This document shows, one piece after another, positions 42,946 through 52,843 of a stretch of DNA of 64,000 nt (positions within the stretch are counted from its first letter, which is position 1; every line of letters begins with the position of its first letter). The stretch is taken from positions 124,001 through 188,000 of the forward strand of contig JAFYOS010000006.1 of assembly GCA_017560125.1 (NCBI GenBank), read 5' to 3'. The position numbers were made by a program, and so were the translations under genes. Source of the DNA: Bacteroidaceae bacterium (GTDB lineage Bacteria > Bacteroidota > Bacteroidia > Bacteroidales > Bacteroidaceae). The notes under the pieces were generated by a model, which had not been told where the DNA came from, searched no databases, and saw nothing but the letters and a program-made list of their open reading frames with translations.

Positions 42946-43536
42946 ATGGTAGAACTATATGTCTCCGAAATATTGGCCCGCGCATCGGGCGACCGCACAT
43001 ACATAATGATGCTCCAAGAGAAGGACGGCATGCGCAAATTGCCGGTCCTCATAGGGCCATTGGAGGCAACGGCCGTCGCATTCGTTAAGAAGAATGGCAA
43101 CGGCGGGCAGGGCTTGATGACACACGACCTGTTTCGGAATTTTTCAATGGCATGCGGCTATGCGCTCAAGTGTGCCACCATATACAAAATAGAGGAGGGC
43201 ACCTTCTATTCCAATCTGTTGTTCGATAGTGGCGAGGCGATGGTGAAGATAGAGGCGCGCATTTCCGATGCAGTGGCGGTGGCAATGCGATGCGACGCCC
43301 CCATATACATAGAGGACGAACTGCTCAACATGCTGTGCATAAAAGAGGAATGGGAGAATGCCTTCTCCATCCCCATCACACTGGCCGGCACCGACACCCT
43401 GCGCGAGGTGATGGAGCGCGCTGTCAAGGACGAGAACTACGAGCTTGCAATGAAGCTGAAAAAGGAAATAGATGCAAGGATGGAGCGCAGAAGCACCTCG
43501 ACCGAAAAGGGGACATCCGAGGAGGGCGGCAACTGA
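42946..43536 (+). CDS. Bifunctional nuclease family protein (DUF151) with UVR motif
   Basis: 196 residues. DUF151 core in the N-terminal ~135 residues (LPVLIGPLEATAV, AKNGNGGQGLMTHDLF-type segment, AVAVAMRCDAPIYIEDELL). After a linker comes a UvrB/UvrC-like motif (AVKDENYELAMKLKKEIDARME) that often mediates protein contacts, then a polar tail. Family members show DNase/RNase activity in plants and bacteria; the role here is unknown. It is the second gene of an operon with the nucleoside permease, which gives a loose nucleic-acid salvage theme. Confidence 0.9.
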   Translation: MVELYVSEILARASGDRTYIMMLQEKDGMRKLPVLIGPLEATAVAFVKKNGNGGQGLMTHDLFRNFSMACGYALKCATIYKIEEGTFYSNLLFDSGEAMVKIEARISDAVAVAMRCDAPIYIEDELLNMLCIKEEWENAFSIPITLAGTDTLREVMERAVKDENYELAMKLKKEIDARMERRSTSTEKGTSEEGGN

Positions 43537-43563
43537 GCCATGTGCGGTTGCTCTGCACATGGC
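43537..43563 (+). terminator. Hairpin after the bifunctional nuclease gene
   Basis: GCCATGTGC and GCACATGGC form a 9-bp stem immediately after the stop codon. There is no U-tract, so termination is uncertain. Confidence 0.45.
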
Positions 43564-43610
43564 GAGGCCAAAAAGCCCCTTGCGACATATATATGAATGA
43601 TAAAAATAAG

Positions 43611-43618
43611 TAATTTTG
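43611..43618 (+). promoter_or_regulatory. -7 box TAATTTTG of the rsmE operon
   Basis: 31 bases before the rsmE ATG. Confidence 0.6.
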
Positions 43619-43649
43619 CCATCACAGGCACACAAATACAATATAGATA

Positions 43650-44351
43650 ATGGCACTGTTTTTTGCACCCGATATTGAAACTACATGGGAACTGCCCGAG
43701 GAGGAGTCGGCCCACTGTCTGCGCGTGTTGCGATTAGGCGTCGGCGATGAACTCGAGGTTACCGACGGCAAGGGTAAAATATTTAGAACAAAAATAGTTT
43801 CTACCGCAGGCAAGCGATGCACGGTAGAGGCACTCGATGTGAAAAGCATCGAAAAGGGTTGGAATGGCAATCTTACAATAGCCATTGCGCCCACCAAGAA
43901 CATGGATCGCATGGAGTGGCTCGCCGAGAAGGCTACCGAAATAGGATGGGACAGGGTGTCGTTCCTGAACTGCCGTTTTTCGGAGCGCAAGGTGGTGAAG
44001 ACCGACCGCATAGAGCGAATAGTGGTATCGGCCATGAAGCAGTCGCTCAAATTCCATAAACCGCAGGTTGACGAAATGGTCGATTTCAAGAAATTCATAG
44101 CGGCCGAGCGTCCCGGAGCAAAATTCATTGCCCATTGCTACGACGAGGATAAGCGCCTGCTGAAGGATTGCCTTGTCCCCGGCGAGGATGCAACGGTGCT
44201 CATTGGCCCCGAGGGCGATTTCAGCAAAGAGGAGGTCGAGAGCGCAATGAAGGCCGGTTTTATACCCGTCAGCCTGGGCAATTCGCGTTTGCGCACCGAA
44301 ACCGCCGGATTGGTGGCGTGCCACACATTTATTCTTAAAAACGAACGCTGA
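43650..44351 (+). CDS. rsmE: 16S rRNA (uracil(1498)-N(3))-methyltransferase
   Basis: 233 residues, usual length. SPOUT-class enzyme that methylates U1498 of 16S rRNA. Motifs are HCLRVLRLGVGDELEVTDGKG in the N-terminal PUA-like part and the knot region LIGPEGDFSKEEVESA plus SLGNSRLRTETAGL. Its stop shares one base with the truA start (TGATG), and it heads a four-gene run rsmE-truA-eamA-DUF3256. Confidence 0.96.
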   Translation: MALFFAPDIETTWELPEEESAHCLRVLRLGVGDELEVTDGKGKIFRTKIVSTAGKRCTVEALDVKSIEKGWNGNLTIAIAPTKNMDRMEWLAEKATEIGWDRVSFLNCRFSERKVVKTDRIERIVVSAMKQSLKFHKPQVDEMVDFKKFIAAERPGAKFIAHCYDEDKRLLKDCLVPGEDATVLIGPEGDFSKEEVESAMKAGFIPVSLGNSRLRTETAGLVACHTFILKNER

Positions 44352-45100
44352 TGCCACGATATTTCATCTATTTATCATACGATGGCAGCAATTACCATGG
44401 TTGGCAGATTCAGCCCAATGCTCCCACCGTGCAAGAGAGCCTCGAAAAGGCTCTTTCGCTGTTGATGCGTACCCCTGTTTCGGTTACAGGCGCCGGCCGC
44501 ACCGATACCGGTGTAAACGCCTCGATGATGGCCGCCCACGTCGATTTTGAAAGCGAGATAGACTGCAAACAGACGGTCTATCGCCTGAACAGAATGTTGC
44601 CACCCGATATTGCTGTCCATTCCATCCGTCGCGTTACCGACGAGGCGCATGCAAGGTTCGATGCCACATCGCGTCGCTATCGCTACTATATATCGACGGC
44701 GAAGAACCCCTTCAATCGCCGCTACACATGTCGCGTGACGGGCGAGCTCGATTTCGATGCAATGAACAGGGCTGCAACCATTTTGTACGACTACATCGAT
44801 TTCACCAGCTTCAGCAAGCTGCATACCGATACCAAGACAAATAACTGCAAGGTGACATTGGCGCGTTGGATACAGCAGTCGCCTAGTGAATGGGTATTCG
44901 AGATAGAGGCCGACCGTTTTTTGCGCAATATGGTAAGAGCCATTGTGGGCACACTGCTGATGGTTGGTCGTGGAAAAATAACAATAGACCGTTTCAGGGA
45001 GATTATAGAAAAAAAGGAGCGCTCCGAGGCCGGTGATTCCGCATTGGCACAGGCGCTGTTTCTTGAGGAGGTCAAATATCCTGAGGAGATTTTCAAATGA
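44351..45100 (+). CDS. truA: tRNA pseudouridine(38-40) synthase
   Basis: 249 residues, standard TruA. YDGSNYHGWQIQPN near the N-terminus and the catalytic Asp52 in GAGRTDTGVNA; further conserved RYRYYI and RNMVRAIVGTLL. It converts U38-U40 in the tRNA anticodon loop to pseudouridine. Overlaps the next gene by 4 bases. Confidence 0.97.
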   Translation: MPRYFIYLSYDGSNYHGWQIQPNAPTVQESLEKALSLLMRTPVSVTGAGRTDTGVNASMMAAHVDFESEIDCKQTVYRLNRMLPPDIAVHSIRRVTDEAHARFDATSRRYRYYISTAKNPFNRRYTCRVTGELDFDAMNRAATILYDYIDFTSFSKLHTDTKTNNCKVTLARWIQQSPSEWVFEIEADRFLRNMVRAIVGTLLMVGRGKITIDRFREIIEKKERSEAGDSALAQALFLEEVKYPEEIFK

Positions 45101-45993
45101 TTTGGGTAGCATTGGCATTTATGTCGGCAGCACTGTTGGGCTGTTACGACTTTTTTAAGAAAATATCGTTGAAGGAGAATGCCGTCATTCCGGTGTTGTT
45201 CCTTAATACACTTTTTTCGGCGCTTATTTTTCTGCCGTTCATACTGCTTTCGCGTACAGGTGTCATCGACGCGGGCATGTTTCATGTGCCCGAGGCAGGT
45301 TGGCATGTGCACATATTCCTGTTCATAAAGGCTGTCATAGTGCTCAGCTCGTGGATATGTGGATATTTCGCCATGAAGCACCTTCCCATTACCATCGTGT
45401 CGCCCATTCAGGCAACGCGCCCGGTGATGGTGCTGCTTGGAGCTCTGCTGCTTTTTGGTGAGCAACTGAATTTATATCAGTGGATTGGTGTGTCGGTGGC
45501 CATAGTGTCGTTTTTCCTGTTGGGCAAGAGCGGCAAGCGCGAGGGCATCGATTTCCAGCGTAACCGCTGGGTGGCCATGGTGGTGGCGGCTGCCATGCTA
45601 GGCGCGGTGAGTGCCCTCTACGATAAATTCCTTATGAGCTTCCTGGCGCCCATGCTTGTGCAGTCGTGGTTCAATATATACCAGGCTGTCCTGATGGCTG
45701 TCATCATGCTTGTGCTGTGGTATCCCACCAAGGAGAGCACCACACGTTTTCAGTGGCGATGGAGCATATTGTGCATATCGCTCTTTTTGGGCATTGCCGA
45801 TTTCTGCTATTTCTCGGCATTGGCCGAGCAGGATGCCCTCATTGCAGTCGTTTCCATGATACGCCGTGGTAGTGTGATTGTTTCGTTTGCCTTCGGCGCC
45901 CTTGTTTTGCGTGAAAAAAACCTAAAAAGCAAGGCTTTCGATTTATTACTTATAATAATAGGATTGTTATTCTTATATTTGGGCTCAAAATGA
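45097..45993 (+). CDS. EamA/DMT family transporter
   Basis: 298 residues with ten hydrophobic helices in two EamA halves, the second beginning near residue 150. Substrate unknown; the family covers metabolite and amino-acid exporters. Start overlaps truA by 4 bases and stop overlaps the DUF3256 gene by 4 bases (ATGA), so translation is coupled at both ends. No signal for regulation was seen. Confidence 0.88.
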   Translation: MIWVALAFMSAALLGCYDFFKKISLKENAVIPVLFLNTLFSALIFLPFILLSRTGVIDAGMFHVPEAGWHVHIFLFIKAVIVLSSWICGYFAMKHLPITIVSPIQATRPVMVLLGALLLFGEQLNLYQWIGVSVAIVSFFLLGKSGKREGIDFQRNRWVAMVVAAAMLGAVSALYDKFLMSFLAPMLVQSWFNIYQAVLMAVIMLVLWYPTKESTTRFQWRWSILCISLFLGIADFCYFSALAEQDALIAVVSMIRRGSVIVSFAFGALVLREKNLKSKAFDLLLIIIGLLFLYLGSK

Positions 45994-46604
45994 GAAAATT
46001 TATTTACATATTCACTCTGCTTCTTGTTGCTGCGACAGCCGAGCTCGCCGCACAGAATATGCGTACCCTGTTTGTGGGTATGCCCGATACGATATTCCCG
46101 TTGCTCACGGCAACCAACCGTGCCGATTGTGTCGATTTCGTCGATGCCGGAATGCGCGCCCGTGTAAGCAACCGTTTGGATGGCAAGAGCGAATTGTTGC
46201 GGCTCACCGACGATTTTCTCGAAATGAAAATGAGCAATCATAGCACATTGCAGATGAAATTGCTCCCGAGAAGCGCCGGAGATACCATCGTATGCATGGT
46301 GAAGACCGTGTGTGCCGAGTCGTGCGACAGCCGCATATTGTTCTATACCAAGGATTGGAAGCAGTTGCCACAGCAATTTGCCTATCCTCCGATAAAGGAT
46401 TTCTTTGTGGCGGCCGATTCCTTGGATACCGTGCTCACGATAGCCGATATCTATCTTGTGAAGCTCAATTTGTCTTCGTCGGATGCGAGCATGGTGGCGG
46501 AATACACTATGCCTTCGTACATGTCGTCAGGCGATTCGCTGTTTGTGGCGCGTCGTGCTCGCAATTTGATATATAAATGGGACGGCAAGCAGTTCAAACG
46601 TTAA
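45990..46604 (+). CDS. DUF3256 family exported protein
   Basis: 204 residues. Signal peptide (about 1-21, ends AELAA). The mature part matches DUF3256 in its opening NMRTLFVGMPDTIFPLLTATNRADCVDF and in its middle MKLLPRSAGDTIVCMVKTVCAESCDSRILFYTKDWKQL; the end is YKWDGKQFKR. The family is confined, as far as I recall, to Bacteroidetes and has no known function. Last gene of the rsmE run; the M60 gene follows after 41 bases and may be read through. Confidence 0.88.
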   Translation: MRKFIYIFTLLLVAATAELAAQNMRTLFVGMPDTIFPLLTATNRADCVDFVDAGMRARVSNRLDGKSELLRLTDDFLEMKMSNHSTLQMKLLPRSAGDTIVCMVKTVCAESCDSRILFYTKDWKQLPQQFAYPPIKDFFVAADSLDTVLTIADIYLVKLNLSSSDASMVAEYTMPSYMSSGDSLFVARRARNLIYKWDGKQFKR

Positions 46605-46645
46605 TCCCATTAAAGGTTCAACCTCAAGAATATAAATAAAATACT

Positions 46646-49600
46646 ATGACACTGAAAAATTTTTTGTTGGCAGCCGTTGCACTCATGTGTAACCTAGCCT
46701 TTGCGACAGCGCAAAATTATGTAGCGCCCGACGACGCGGGCGTTTATCGTATCATCAACCTGAAGTACAATCTGGCCATGGCACAGGATTTTACGGGCGG
46801 TGGAATGATATGTGACGAGATTGGTGACGACAACGCCTACACCCAATTGTGGCAATTGACCAAGAAGGGCACGGGATGGACGTTCCGCAACGTCTATACG
46901 GGCGATTATATAAAAGGCGCAGGGGCTTTCTACAACCAGGTGATGACAACCGCCACTGCCACCACCTACTATCTGAAAGAAAATTCGCTCAAGGCAAATA
47001 GCTACAATATGTGGCACAATACCACACAGTCCTATTCGCTGCACTGCGATAACGACAATAACATTGTGCCTTGGTACAGAGGCAGCGACGAGATAAGCGC
47101 CTCGGAGTGGGGCTTTGTGAAAGTGGCGCTCTCCGACAGTACGATTGAGGCTGCCCGTGCCAAATATCAGGCATATAAAAATATCATAGGCAACAGCGAT
47201 GAGTATTGCAACGGCTACATGTCGTTCTACACCGACGCCGCCTGCACCGCCCTCAAGCCCGAATATGCCTCGCTAACCGATGCGGAACTGAGCGAGGCTA
47301 TGAGTGGCTACAGCGACGACCTTATCGCCGTGGCTCTTAAAATAAAAAATAATAACTGGAAGGAGTACGAAAAGGAATTCCGCATACACACATACGAACC
47401 CTATTCCGATGTCGATGTATGGGCCAAACGATTGATTATGACTCAATACTCCTATCTAAGCAACCCCACCGGCATTTACGGCAATTCGGGCGACCTCATA
47501 TACGTGTTCGTGGGCGAGGATATTCCCGAGGATGCCTCGTTGCAGATAGACCGTGTGTATATGAATGCCATTTCGGGCACACGCACCGAGCTTAAAAAGG
47601 GTATGAATATCATTCCCGTAGGTCGCGGAAATTCGATGCTCTACATTCTCTATACGGTTGATACTACCGGCGAGAAGCTGCTTGCCGACTACGATTCGCT
47701 CGATATACACATCGAGGGTGGTGTGCTCAATGGCTATTGGGACAGAGATCGCCACACCGATGCCGATTGGGTGAAAATCACTCGCAATCTGGCCACATAC
47801 AAATATATTCAGGTGAAGGGCCACAAGGTTATGCTCAACATGGACAAGGCCGCGCTCACTGCATCGAACTGCGTTCCCGAGAAGATTACCGAGTGTATAG
47901 GTTGGTGGGATACCATCACCGAGTGGATGCACGAGCTCATGGGCTTCGAAATGGATGGTACATTGGAGCGTTTCAACAACCTTCATGTGGCACGCACCCG
48001 CGACGACGCAACCACCATGTCGTCGGGCTCCTACAACACCAATTACCCGCCTAAATCCCTCGCCGGAATGATGTCCTACGAGAAGATGATGGATGGTTGC
48101 TATTTCTGGGGACCTGCCCACGAGATTGGTCACGCCAACCAGAAAGCAATCAACATGATTGGCAATACCGAGGTCAGCAACAACCTCTTCTCGAACATGG
48201 TGCTCTACAAATTAGGTCGCTATATGTCGCGCGGTGGAATCATTTCGGAGACATCGGCCAATTACGAAAATAGGGTGCCCTATTCATACCAGTTCAATGT
48301 GAACCTGATGCACACAACGCGAATGTTCTGGCAGCTCTATATGTACTACTATGTTGTAGGTAACGACCCCCAGTTCTTCCAAAAGGTATTTATTTCGCTT
48401 CGCAACGATCCCATGAAGCGAAGCACAAGCAGCCTGAATTACGGCTCGAACGACCTGCTGAAATTTGTGGAAAAATGTTGCGAGGCGGCACAGGAAGACC
48501 TCACTACCTTCTTCGATGCATGGGGCTTCTTCGTTCCCATGAACAATCTTCTTGTCGATGATTATGGCGAATACAAACTGACCTCGACCGCTGCTATGAT
48601 TAAGAGTACAAAAGAGAAAATCGCGCAATATCCCAAAAAATGCGGTGCGATAGAATTCATAGAAGACCGCATTGCTAATTATCCTCGTACCGATGGCGTC
48701 GATGGCGTTCGCTTGCCCATCGACTACAACGTGGGCGAAACGGGCGATGTGGGACAATTTACCGCCTACCTTCCCGATTCGATAGGTACAAAAGCATCGG
48801 GCTACATCTATTCCAAGTTCGGTAGCAAGGTGGTATTCTCCAAGGGTACAGGCGCGGTAGGTTTCCGCTTCTACAGCATGGAGGACAGCCTTCTCTCGTT
48901 CTGCAATACTTACGAATATACACTCCCCGATGAGATAGCAAAGCGCGAACTGAAAATGGTGGCGGTGTCGGCCGATGGCAGCGAGAGCGAGGTGGTGTCG
49001 GTATATAACGGCAGCGAAGAGGATCAGTTGGCCGCGCTCAACGAGGCTATTGAGCTCGCAGCTAAATATGTGAAGCTCAAGGATGCAACCGGAAAAAAGG
49101 TGGGTTATTACTATGCCTACGCAGTCGATTCGTTGTCCAAGTACTACAACGCGGCAAAAGCGGCTGTTACCAACAGCGACCAGTCGGAGCATACATACGG
49201 CGAGTGGGCGAGCATCCTTGCCGATGAGTTCCAGACGCTGTTGAAAGACAATAATGCTATTATAAAAATCAGCCCAAAGAATTACTACCGTTTCAACAAC
49301 GCGTCGTATATAAAATATTCAGCGTTGCTTGGCAACAACGGAGTAATGTCTTGTGCGCTCTCCACGGGCGCGGGTACAAGGTTTGCATTTGTGCCTATAG
49401 CGGGTAGCGATATGTTCTATCTGAAAAATATCAATGGCAATTATATCGACTACGTTTCGCAGAGCAAGGATGTGACCGCCAAGGCCACTTCTACCTCGTC
49501 GGCGGCCAAATTTAAGCTGCACGACATGGGCGAGGGTAAATATGCAATTCAAAAAGAGAATTCGGGATATGGCTATCTCCATTGCACCTCGAGCTATAAG

Positions 49601-50089
49601 CTGGTAGGCTGGTCGAACGACAATAATACTTCGCGTTGGACTATCATCTGCATGGAGGATAACCAGGGCGCAGAATATAAAGAGGCGTTCGAAGCGGTGA
49701 TAGCCGAGGCTGCCAATCTTGTAAATGAGATTGTGGATACGGCGAAGACCACGGCCAATGGCATTGTGCTTTACGAATATGTTGTTCCCACCGACGACCG
49801 TTTGGCCGAGTATGTGGCGCAGCTGATGAGCGAGATTGCCGCAGCCGAGGCACTATGTGGAAAAGGCCCCGCAGTTCTTTTCCCCGATGCCGGCGATAAA
49901 CTGGCTGAGGTAGCTGCTCTTGTAAAGGGCGCATATACCATTGCAACGGGCATTGAAAACATTACCATTGACGAGGCGCTCGCTTCGTGCAGTCCCGTGT
50001 ACGACATGAATGGCCGCCGCGTAACGGATATTGCAAGCGGAAATATCTATATCGTAAATGGTAAAAAGGTACGTATAATCCGTAAATAG
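46646..50089 (+). CDS. Secreted M60-family (enhancin-like) metallopeptidase with lectin-like modules
   Basis: 1147 residues. Signal peptide (1-22), a beta-trefoil-like N-terminal module (about 30-160), a middle part with an immunoglobulin-like segment (about 250-400), the M60 catalytic domain with HEIGHANQ at 492-499 (zinc ligands H492 and H496, E493 catalytic) and E509 as a likely third ligand. After about 880 there is a second trefoil-like region (YYRFNNASYIKYSALL ...), and it ends in a short T9SS-like tail (VYDMNGRRV ... IYIVNGKKVRIIRK). M60 enzymes cleave mucin-type O-glycoproteins, so host mucin is the likely substrate, by inference. Confidence 0.88.
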   Translation: MTLKNFLLAAVALMCNLAFATAQNYVAPDDAGVYRIINLKYNLAMAQDFTGGGMICDEIGDDNAYTQLWQLTKKGTGWTFRNVYTGDYIKGAGAFYNQVMTTATATTYYLKENSLKANSYNMWHNTTQSYSLHCDNDNNIVPWYRGSDEISASEWGFVKVALSDSTIEAARAKYQAYKNIIGNSDEYCNGYMSFYTDAACTALKPEYASLTDAELSEAMSGYSDDLIAVALKIKNNNWKEYEKEFRIHTYEPYSDVDVWAKRLIMTQYSYLSNPTGIYGNSGDLIYVFVGEDIPEDASLQIDRVYMNAISGTRTELKKGMNIIPVGRGNSMLYILYTVDTTGEKLLADYDSLDIHIEGGVLNGYWDRDRHTDADWVKITRNLATYKYIQVKGHKVMLNMDKAALTASNCVPEKITECIGWWDTITEWMHELMGFEMDGTLERFNNLHVARTRDDATTMSSGSYNTNYPPKSLAGMMSYEKMMDGCYFWGPAHEIGHANQKAINMIGNTEVSNNLFSNMVLYKLGRYMSRGGIISETSANYENRVPYSYQFNVNLMHTTRMFWQLYMYYYVVGNDPQFFQKVFISLRNDPMKRSTSSLNYGSNDLLKFVEKCCEAAQEDLTTFFDAWGFFVPMNNLLVDDYGEYKLTSTAAMIKSTKEKIAQYPKKCGAIEFIEDRIANYPRTDGVDGVRLPIDYNVGETGDVGQFTAYLPDSIGTKASGYIYSKFGSKVVFSKGTGAVGFRFYSMEDSLLSFCNTYEYTLPDEIAKRELKMVAVSADGSESEVVSVYNGSEEDQLAALNEAIELAAKYVKLKDATGKKVGYYYAYAVDSLSKYYNAAKAAVTNSDQSEHTYGEWASILADEFQTLLKDNNAIIKISPKNYYRFNNASYIKYSALLGNNGVMSCALSTGAGTRFAFVPIAGSDMFYLKNINGNYIDYVSQSKDVTAKATSTSSAAKFKLHDMGEGKYAIQKENSGYGYLHCTSSYKLVGWSNDNNTSRWTIICMEDNQGAEYKEAFEAVIAEAANLVNEIVDTAKTTANGIVLYEYVVPTDDRLAEYVAQLMSEIAAAEALCGKGPAVLFPDAGDKLAEVAALVKGAYTIATGIENITIDEALASCSPVYDMNGRRVTDIASGNIYIVNGKKVRIIRK

Positions 50090-50110
50090 AAGAGCTTATC
50101 GCTTGATATA

Positions 50111-50150
50111 AATGCATTGAGGGGACGCCGTCGCGTCCCCTCAATGCATT
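50111..50150 (+). terminator. Perfect 18-bp hairpin after the M60 gene
   Basis: AATGCATTGAGGGGACGC and its complement with a CGTC loop. No U-tract follows (AGTGTAG). Positions 50151-50339 hold only AT-rich leader sequence and a possible TATCTTAG box near 50231; I see no gene there. Confidence 0.7.
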
Positions 50151-50339
50151 AGTGTAGTAACGAAACTGTGGTCGCTTTTGTTAATAATATATTTTTTTTC
50201 TCTTTGGTTTGCTTTTCTTTCGTATATGAAGTATCTTAGCGTTTTGATACAGGGTGCACTGCGGTGGCGTTTCGCATGGCATAAACCATTGTTTTTCACC
50301 CGTTGACAGATTTTACGAATCCCTAAGATAAATGCTACG

Positions 50340-51338
50340 ATGAAAGAATCTTGGAAAAAATGTGGTTACGTTGACGAACCTGTTCCCTCGGATATAAACA
50401 TCAAGGACGAAATAAGACGCATGTGCAGCGAGAAGAATGCTGTCATTCTTGCCCACTATTATACATCAGGCGATATTCAGGATGTTGCCGATTTCGTAGG
50501 CGACAGCTTGGCCTTGGCACAGCAGGCGGCAAAGACCGATGCCGATATCATTGTGATGTGCGGTGTGCACTTTATGGCCGAAACAAACAAGGTGCTTTGC
50601 CCCGATAAGAAGGTGTTGCTTCCCGACCTGAATGCCGGCTGCTCGTTGGCCGATACATGCAAGGCCGAGGATTTGGCCGAGTACAAGAAGGAGCATCCCG
50701 AATACAAGGTTGTGGCCTATGTGAATACTTCGGCTGCGGTTAAGGCGTTGACCGATGTTGTTGTTACATCGTCCAATGCGCGTCAGGTGGTCGATAGCTT
50801 CCCCAAGGACGAGAAGATTCTTTTTGCTCCCGACAAGAACCTCGGTGGCTATCTCAATGCGATTACCGGTCGCAATATGCTTCTGTGGAACGGCGGTTGC
50901 CATGTGCACGAGCGCTTTTCAATAAGCGGCATCGTGGAGCTCAAGGCTAAATACCCCCAGTCCAAGGTGCTTGCCCATCCCGAGTGCAAAAGTGGCGTGC
51001 TTGCCCTTGCCGATTTCGTGGGTTCTACGGCAGCCATACTGAAATATGCCCAGACCGACGACTGCGATACATATCTTGTCGTTACCGAGAGCGGCATCCT
51101 GCACGAAATGCAGAAGAGCATGCCGCAGAAGCAATTCATCCCAGTTCCCCCCGAGCTTGTATCCGATGGCTCATGCTCGTGCAACGAGTGCGATTATATG
51201 CGCATGAATACCATGGAGAAGCTCTACAATTGCCTTAAACACGAGTGGCCCTACGTGGAGCTCGACGAGGCTATGCGCGAGGATGCTTTGCGCCCCATCG
51301 AGAGAATGCTCGAAATATCGGCTACCCACAAATTGTAG
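50340..51338 (+). CDS. nadA: Quinolinate synthase
   Basis: 332 residues. It joins iminoaspartate and dihydroxyacetone phosphate to quinolinate in NAD synthesis with a [4Fe-4S] cluster. Conserved Cys are visible in MCGVHFMAETNKVL, GGCHVHERFS and the CSCNECDYMRMNT end, with three of these serving as cluster ligands in the family. LAHPEC and the YTSGDIQDVADFVGDSL start are also typical. No nadB/nadC nearby, and no riboswitch was recognised upstream. Confidence 0.97.
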   Translation: MKESWKKCGYVDEPVPSDINIKDEIRRMCSEKNAVILAHYYTSGDIQDVADFVGDSLALAQQAAKTDADIIVMCGVHFMAETNKVLCPDKKVLLPDLNAGCSLADTCKAEDLAEYKKEHPEYKVVAYVNTSAAVKALTDVVVTSSNARQVVDSFPKDEKILFAPDKNLGGYLNAITGRNMLLWNGGCHVHERFSISGIVELKAKYPQSKVLAHPECKSGVLALADFVGSTAAILKYAQTDDCDTYLVVTESGILHEMQKSMPQKQFIPVPPELVSDGSCSCNECDYMRMNTMEKLYNCLKHEWPYVELDEAMREDALRPIERMLEISATHKL

Positions 51339-51505
51339 CCTTTTTGTAAATAGAAATATAGTAGCTGCGTGCCATCTCCTGTTATGTGGCGCGCAGCTCT
51401 TTTTTAATGCCTGTTTGCCGGGCGAGGGTGGTTGCCAAGGCTTGCCTGCGTGGCGATATTCCATTTTTTTGCCCGTCGGATGATACATCGTATCTATAAA
51501 TTTAA

Positions 51506-51513
51506 TACTTTTG
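51506..51513 (+). promoter_or_regulatory. -7 box TACTTTTG of queA
   Basis: 17 bases upstream of the queA ATG. Confidence 0.55.
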
Positions 51514-51530
51514 ACCTCTGATTTTAATAA

Positions 51531-52751
51531 ATGTCTATGAACAACATCAAAAATATAGAAATAGCCGAGTACGATTATCCCTTGCCCGATGAACGCATAG
51601 CCAAATATCCGTTGGCCAAGCGCGACAGTTCCAAATTGCTCATATACAACAAAGGAGCAGTCAGCGAGGATACCTTTTCGGCCCTTCCGCAGTACGTTCC
51701 TTCGGGGGCGCTCATGATTTTCAATAACACGAAGGTTATTCAGGCGCGTCTGCGATTCAGCAAGGTGACGGGTGCTCAGATTGAGATATTCTGTCTCGAG
51801 CCCGAAGCGCCGGCCGATTATCTGCAGATATTCCAACAGACCGAAAGCTGCGTGTGGCAGGTGCTCGTGGGCAATTCCAACCGTTGGAAAAACGGCACAT
51901 TGTCGCAGACGGTCGATGTCGATGGTCGCACGGTAACCCTCACCGCCGAGCGTATAAGTGCACCGGCAGCGGTGAACCTTGTGCGTTTCAGTTGGGACGG
52001 TGGTGTCACATTCGCCGAACTGCTCGAAAGGGTAGGTGAGCTCCCCATCCCTCCCTATCTTAACCGCAAGACCGAAGAGAGCGACAAGAGCACCTATCAG
52101 ACGGTTTATTCCAAGGTGAAAGGTTCTGTTGCGGCTCCCACCGCCGGGCTACATTTTACCCCCGAGGTGTTCTTGGCGCTGAAAGAGGCCGGCGTTACAT
52201 GCGAGGAGGTAACCCTTCATGTGGGTGCGGGTACATTCAAGCCGGTGAAGAGCGACATCATTGGCGACCACGAAATGCACGAGGAGTATATCGAGGTGCG
52301 CAAGGAGCTCATTTCGCGCATAATAGAGGCCGACGCCTCTGTCGTGGCCGTCGGCACAACCTCGGTTCGTACAATAGAGAGCCTCTATTTCCTCGGCGAG
52401 AAGGTATATGAGAATCCCAATATCGCCGAGAATGAACTGCGTGTCTATCAGTGGACGCCATACGAGCGCGAGCATACGCTTCCGGCGTTGGATGCACTGA
52501 AGGCGCTCTACGACTACATGCAGCGCAACGACCTCGACCGCATACACACCCACACACAGATAATGATAGCCCCCGGATATACATATCGCATAGTGAAGGC
52601 TATTGTCACCAATTTCCATCAGCCCAAAAGCACACTGCTGCTGCTTGTGTCGGCGTTTGTGAAGGGCGACTGGAAGACCATTTACGACTACGCATTGGCA
52701 CACGATTTCCGCTTCTTGAGCTACGGCGACAGCTCACTGCTCATTCCGTAG
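51531..52751 (+). CDS. queA: S-adenosylmethionine:tRNA ribosyltransferase-isomerase
   Basis: 406 residues. It forms epoxyqueuosine in tRNA from preQ1-modified tRNA. The DYPLPDERIAKYPL start, GALMIFNNTKVIQARL, VAAPTAGLHFTPEV and LHVGAGTFKPVKS motifs, and IVKAIVTNFHQPKSTLLLLVSAF are typical QueA signatures. An ATG two codons downstream (51537) is an equal start candidate. Single-gene unit with a promoter box and a bidirectional terminator. Confidence 0.96.
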   Translation: MSMNNIKNIEIAEYDYPLPDERIAKYPLAKRDSSKLLIYNKGAVSEDTFSALPQYVPSGALMIFNNTKVIQARLRFSKVTGAQIEIFCLEPEAPADYLQIFQQTESCVWQVLVGNSNRWKNGTLSQTVDVDGRTVTLTAERISAPAAVNLVRFSWDGGVTFAELLERVGELPIPPYLNRKTEESDKSTYQTVYSKVKGSVAAPTAGLHFTPEVFLALKEAGVTCEEVTLHVGAGTFKPVKSDIIGDHEMHEEYIEVRKELISRIIEADASVVAVGTTSVRTIESLYFLGEKVYENPNIAENELRVYQWTPYEREHTLPALDALKALYDYMQRNDLDRIHTHTQIMIAPGYTYRIVKAIVTNFHQPKSTLLLLVSAFVKGDWKTIYDYALAHDFRFLSYGDSSLLIP

Positions 52752-52792
52752 TCGCTCATTCGTTTCGTTCATCGTAATAATATGATGCAATA

Positions 52793-52824
52793 ATAAAAGC
52801 CCGGCAAAACTGCCGGGCTTTTAT
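52793..52824. terminator. Bidirectional terminator between queA and the 1201-residue gene
   Basis: A 14-bp stem (ATAAAAGCCCGGCA / TGCCGGGCTTTTAT) with a 4-base loop AAAC; T4 or A4 ends serve both convergent genes. Confidence 0.9.
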
Positions 52825-52843
52825 CTGTTATGTGGGTATTCGA

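Noticed and set aside
48284-49192. 302-residue open frame opposite the M60 gene
   Set aside because: Shadow of a long real gene, without any family resemblance.
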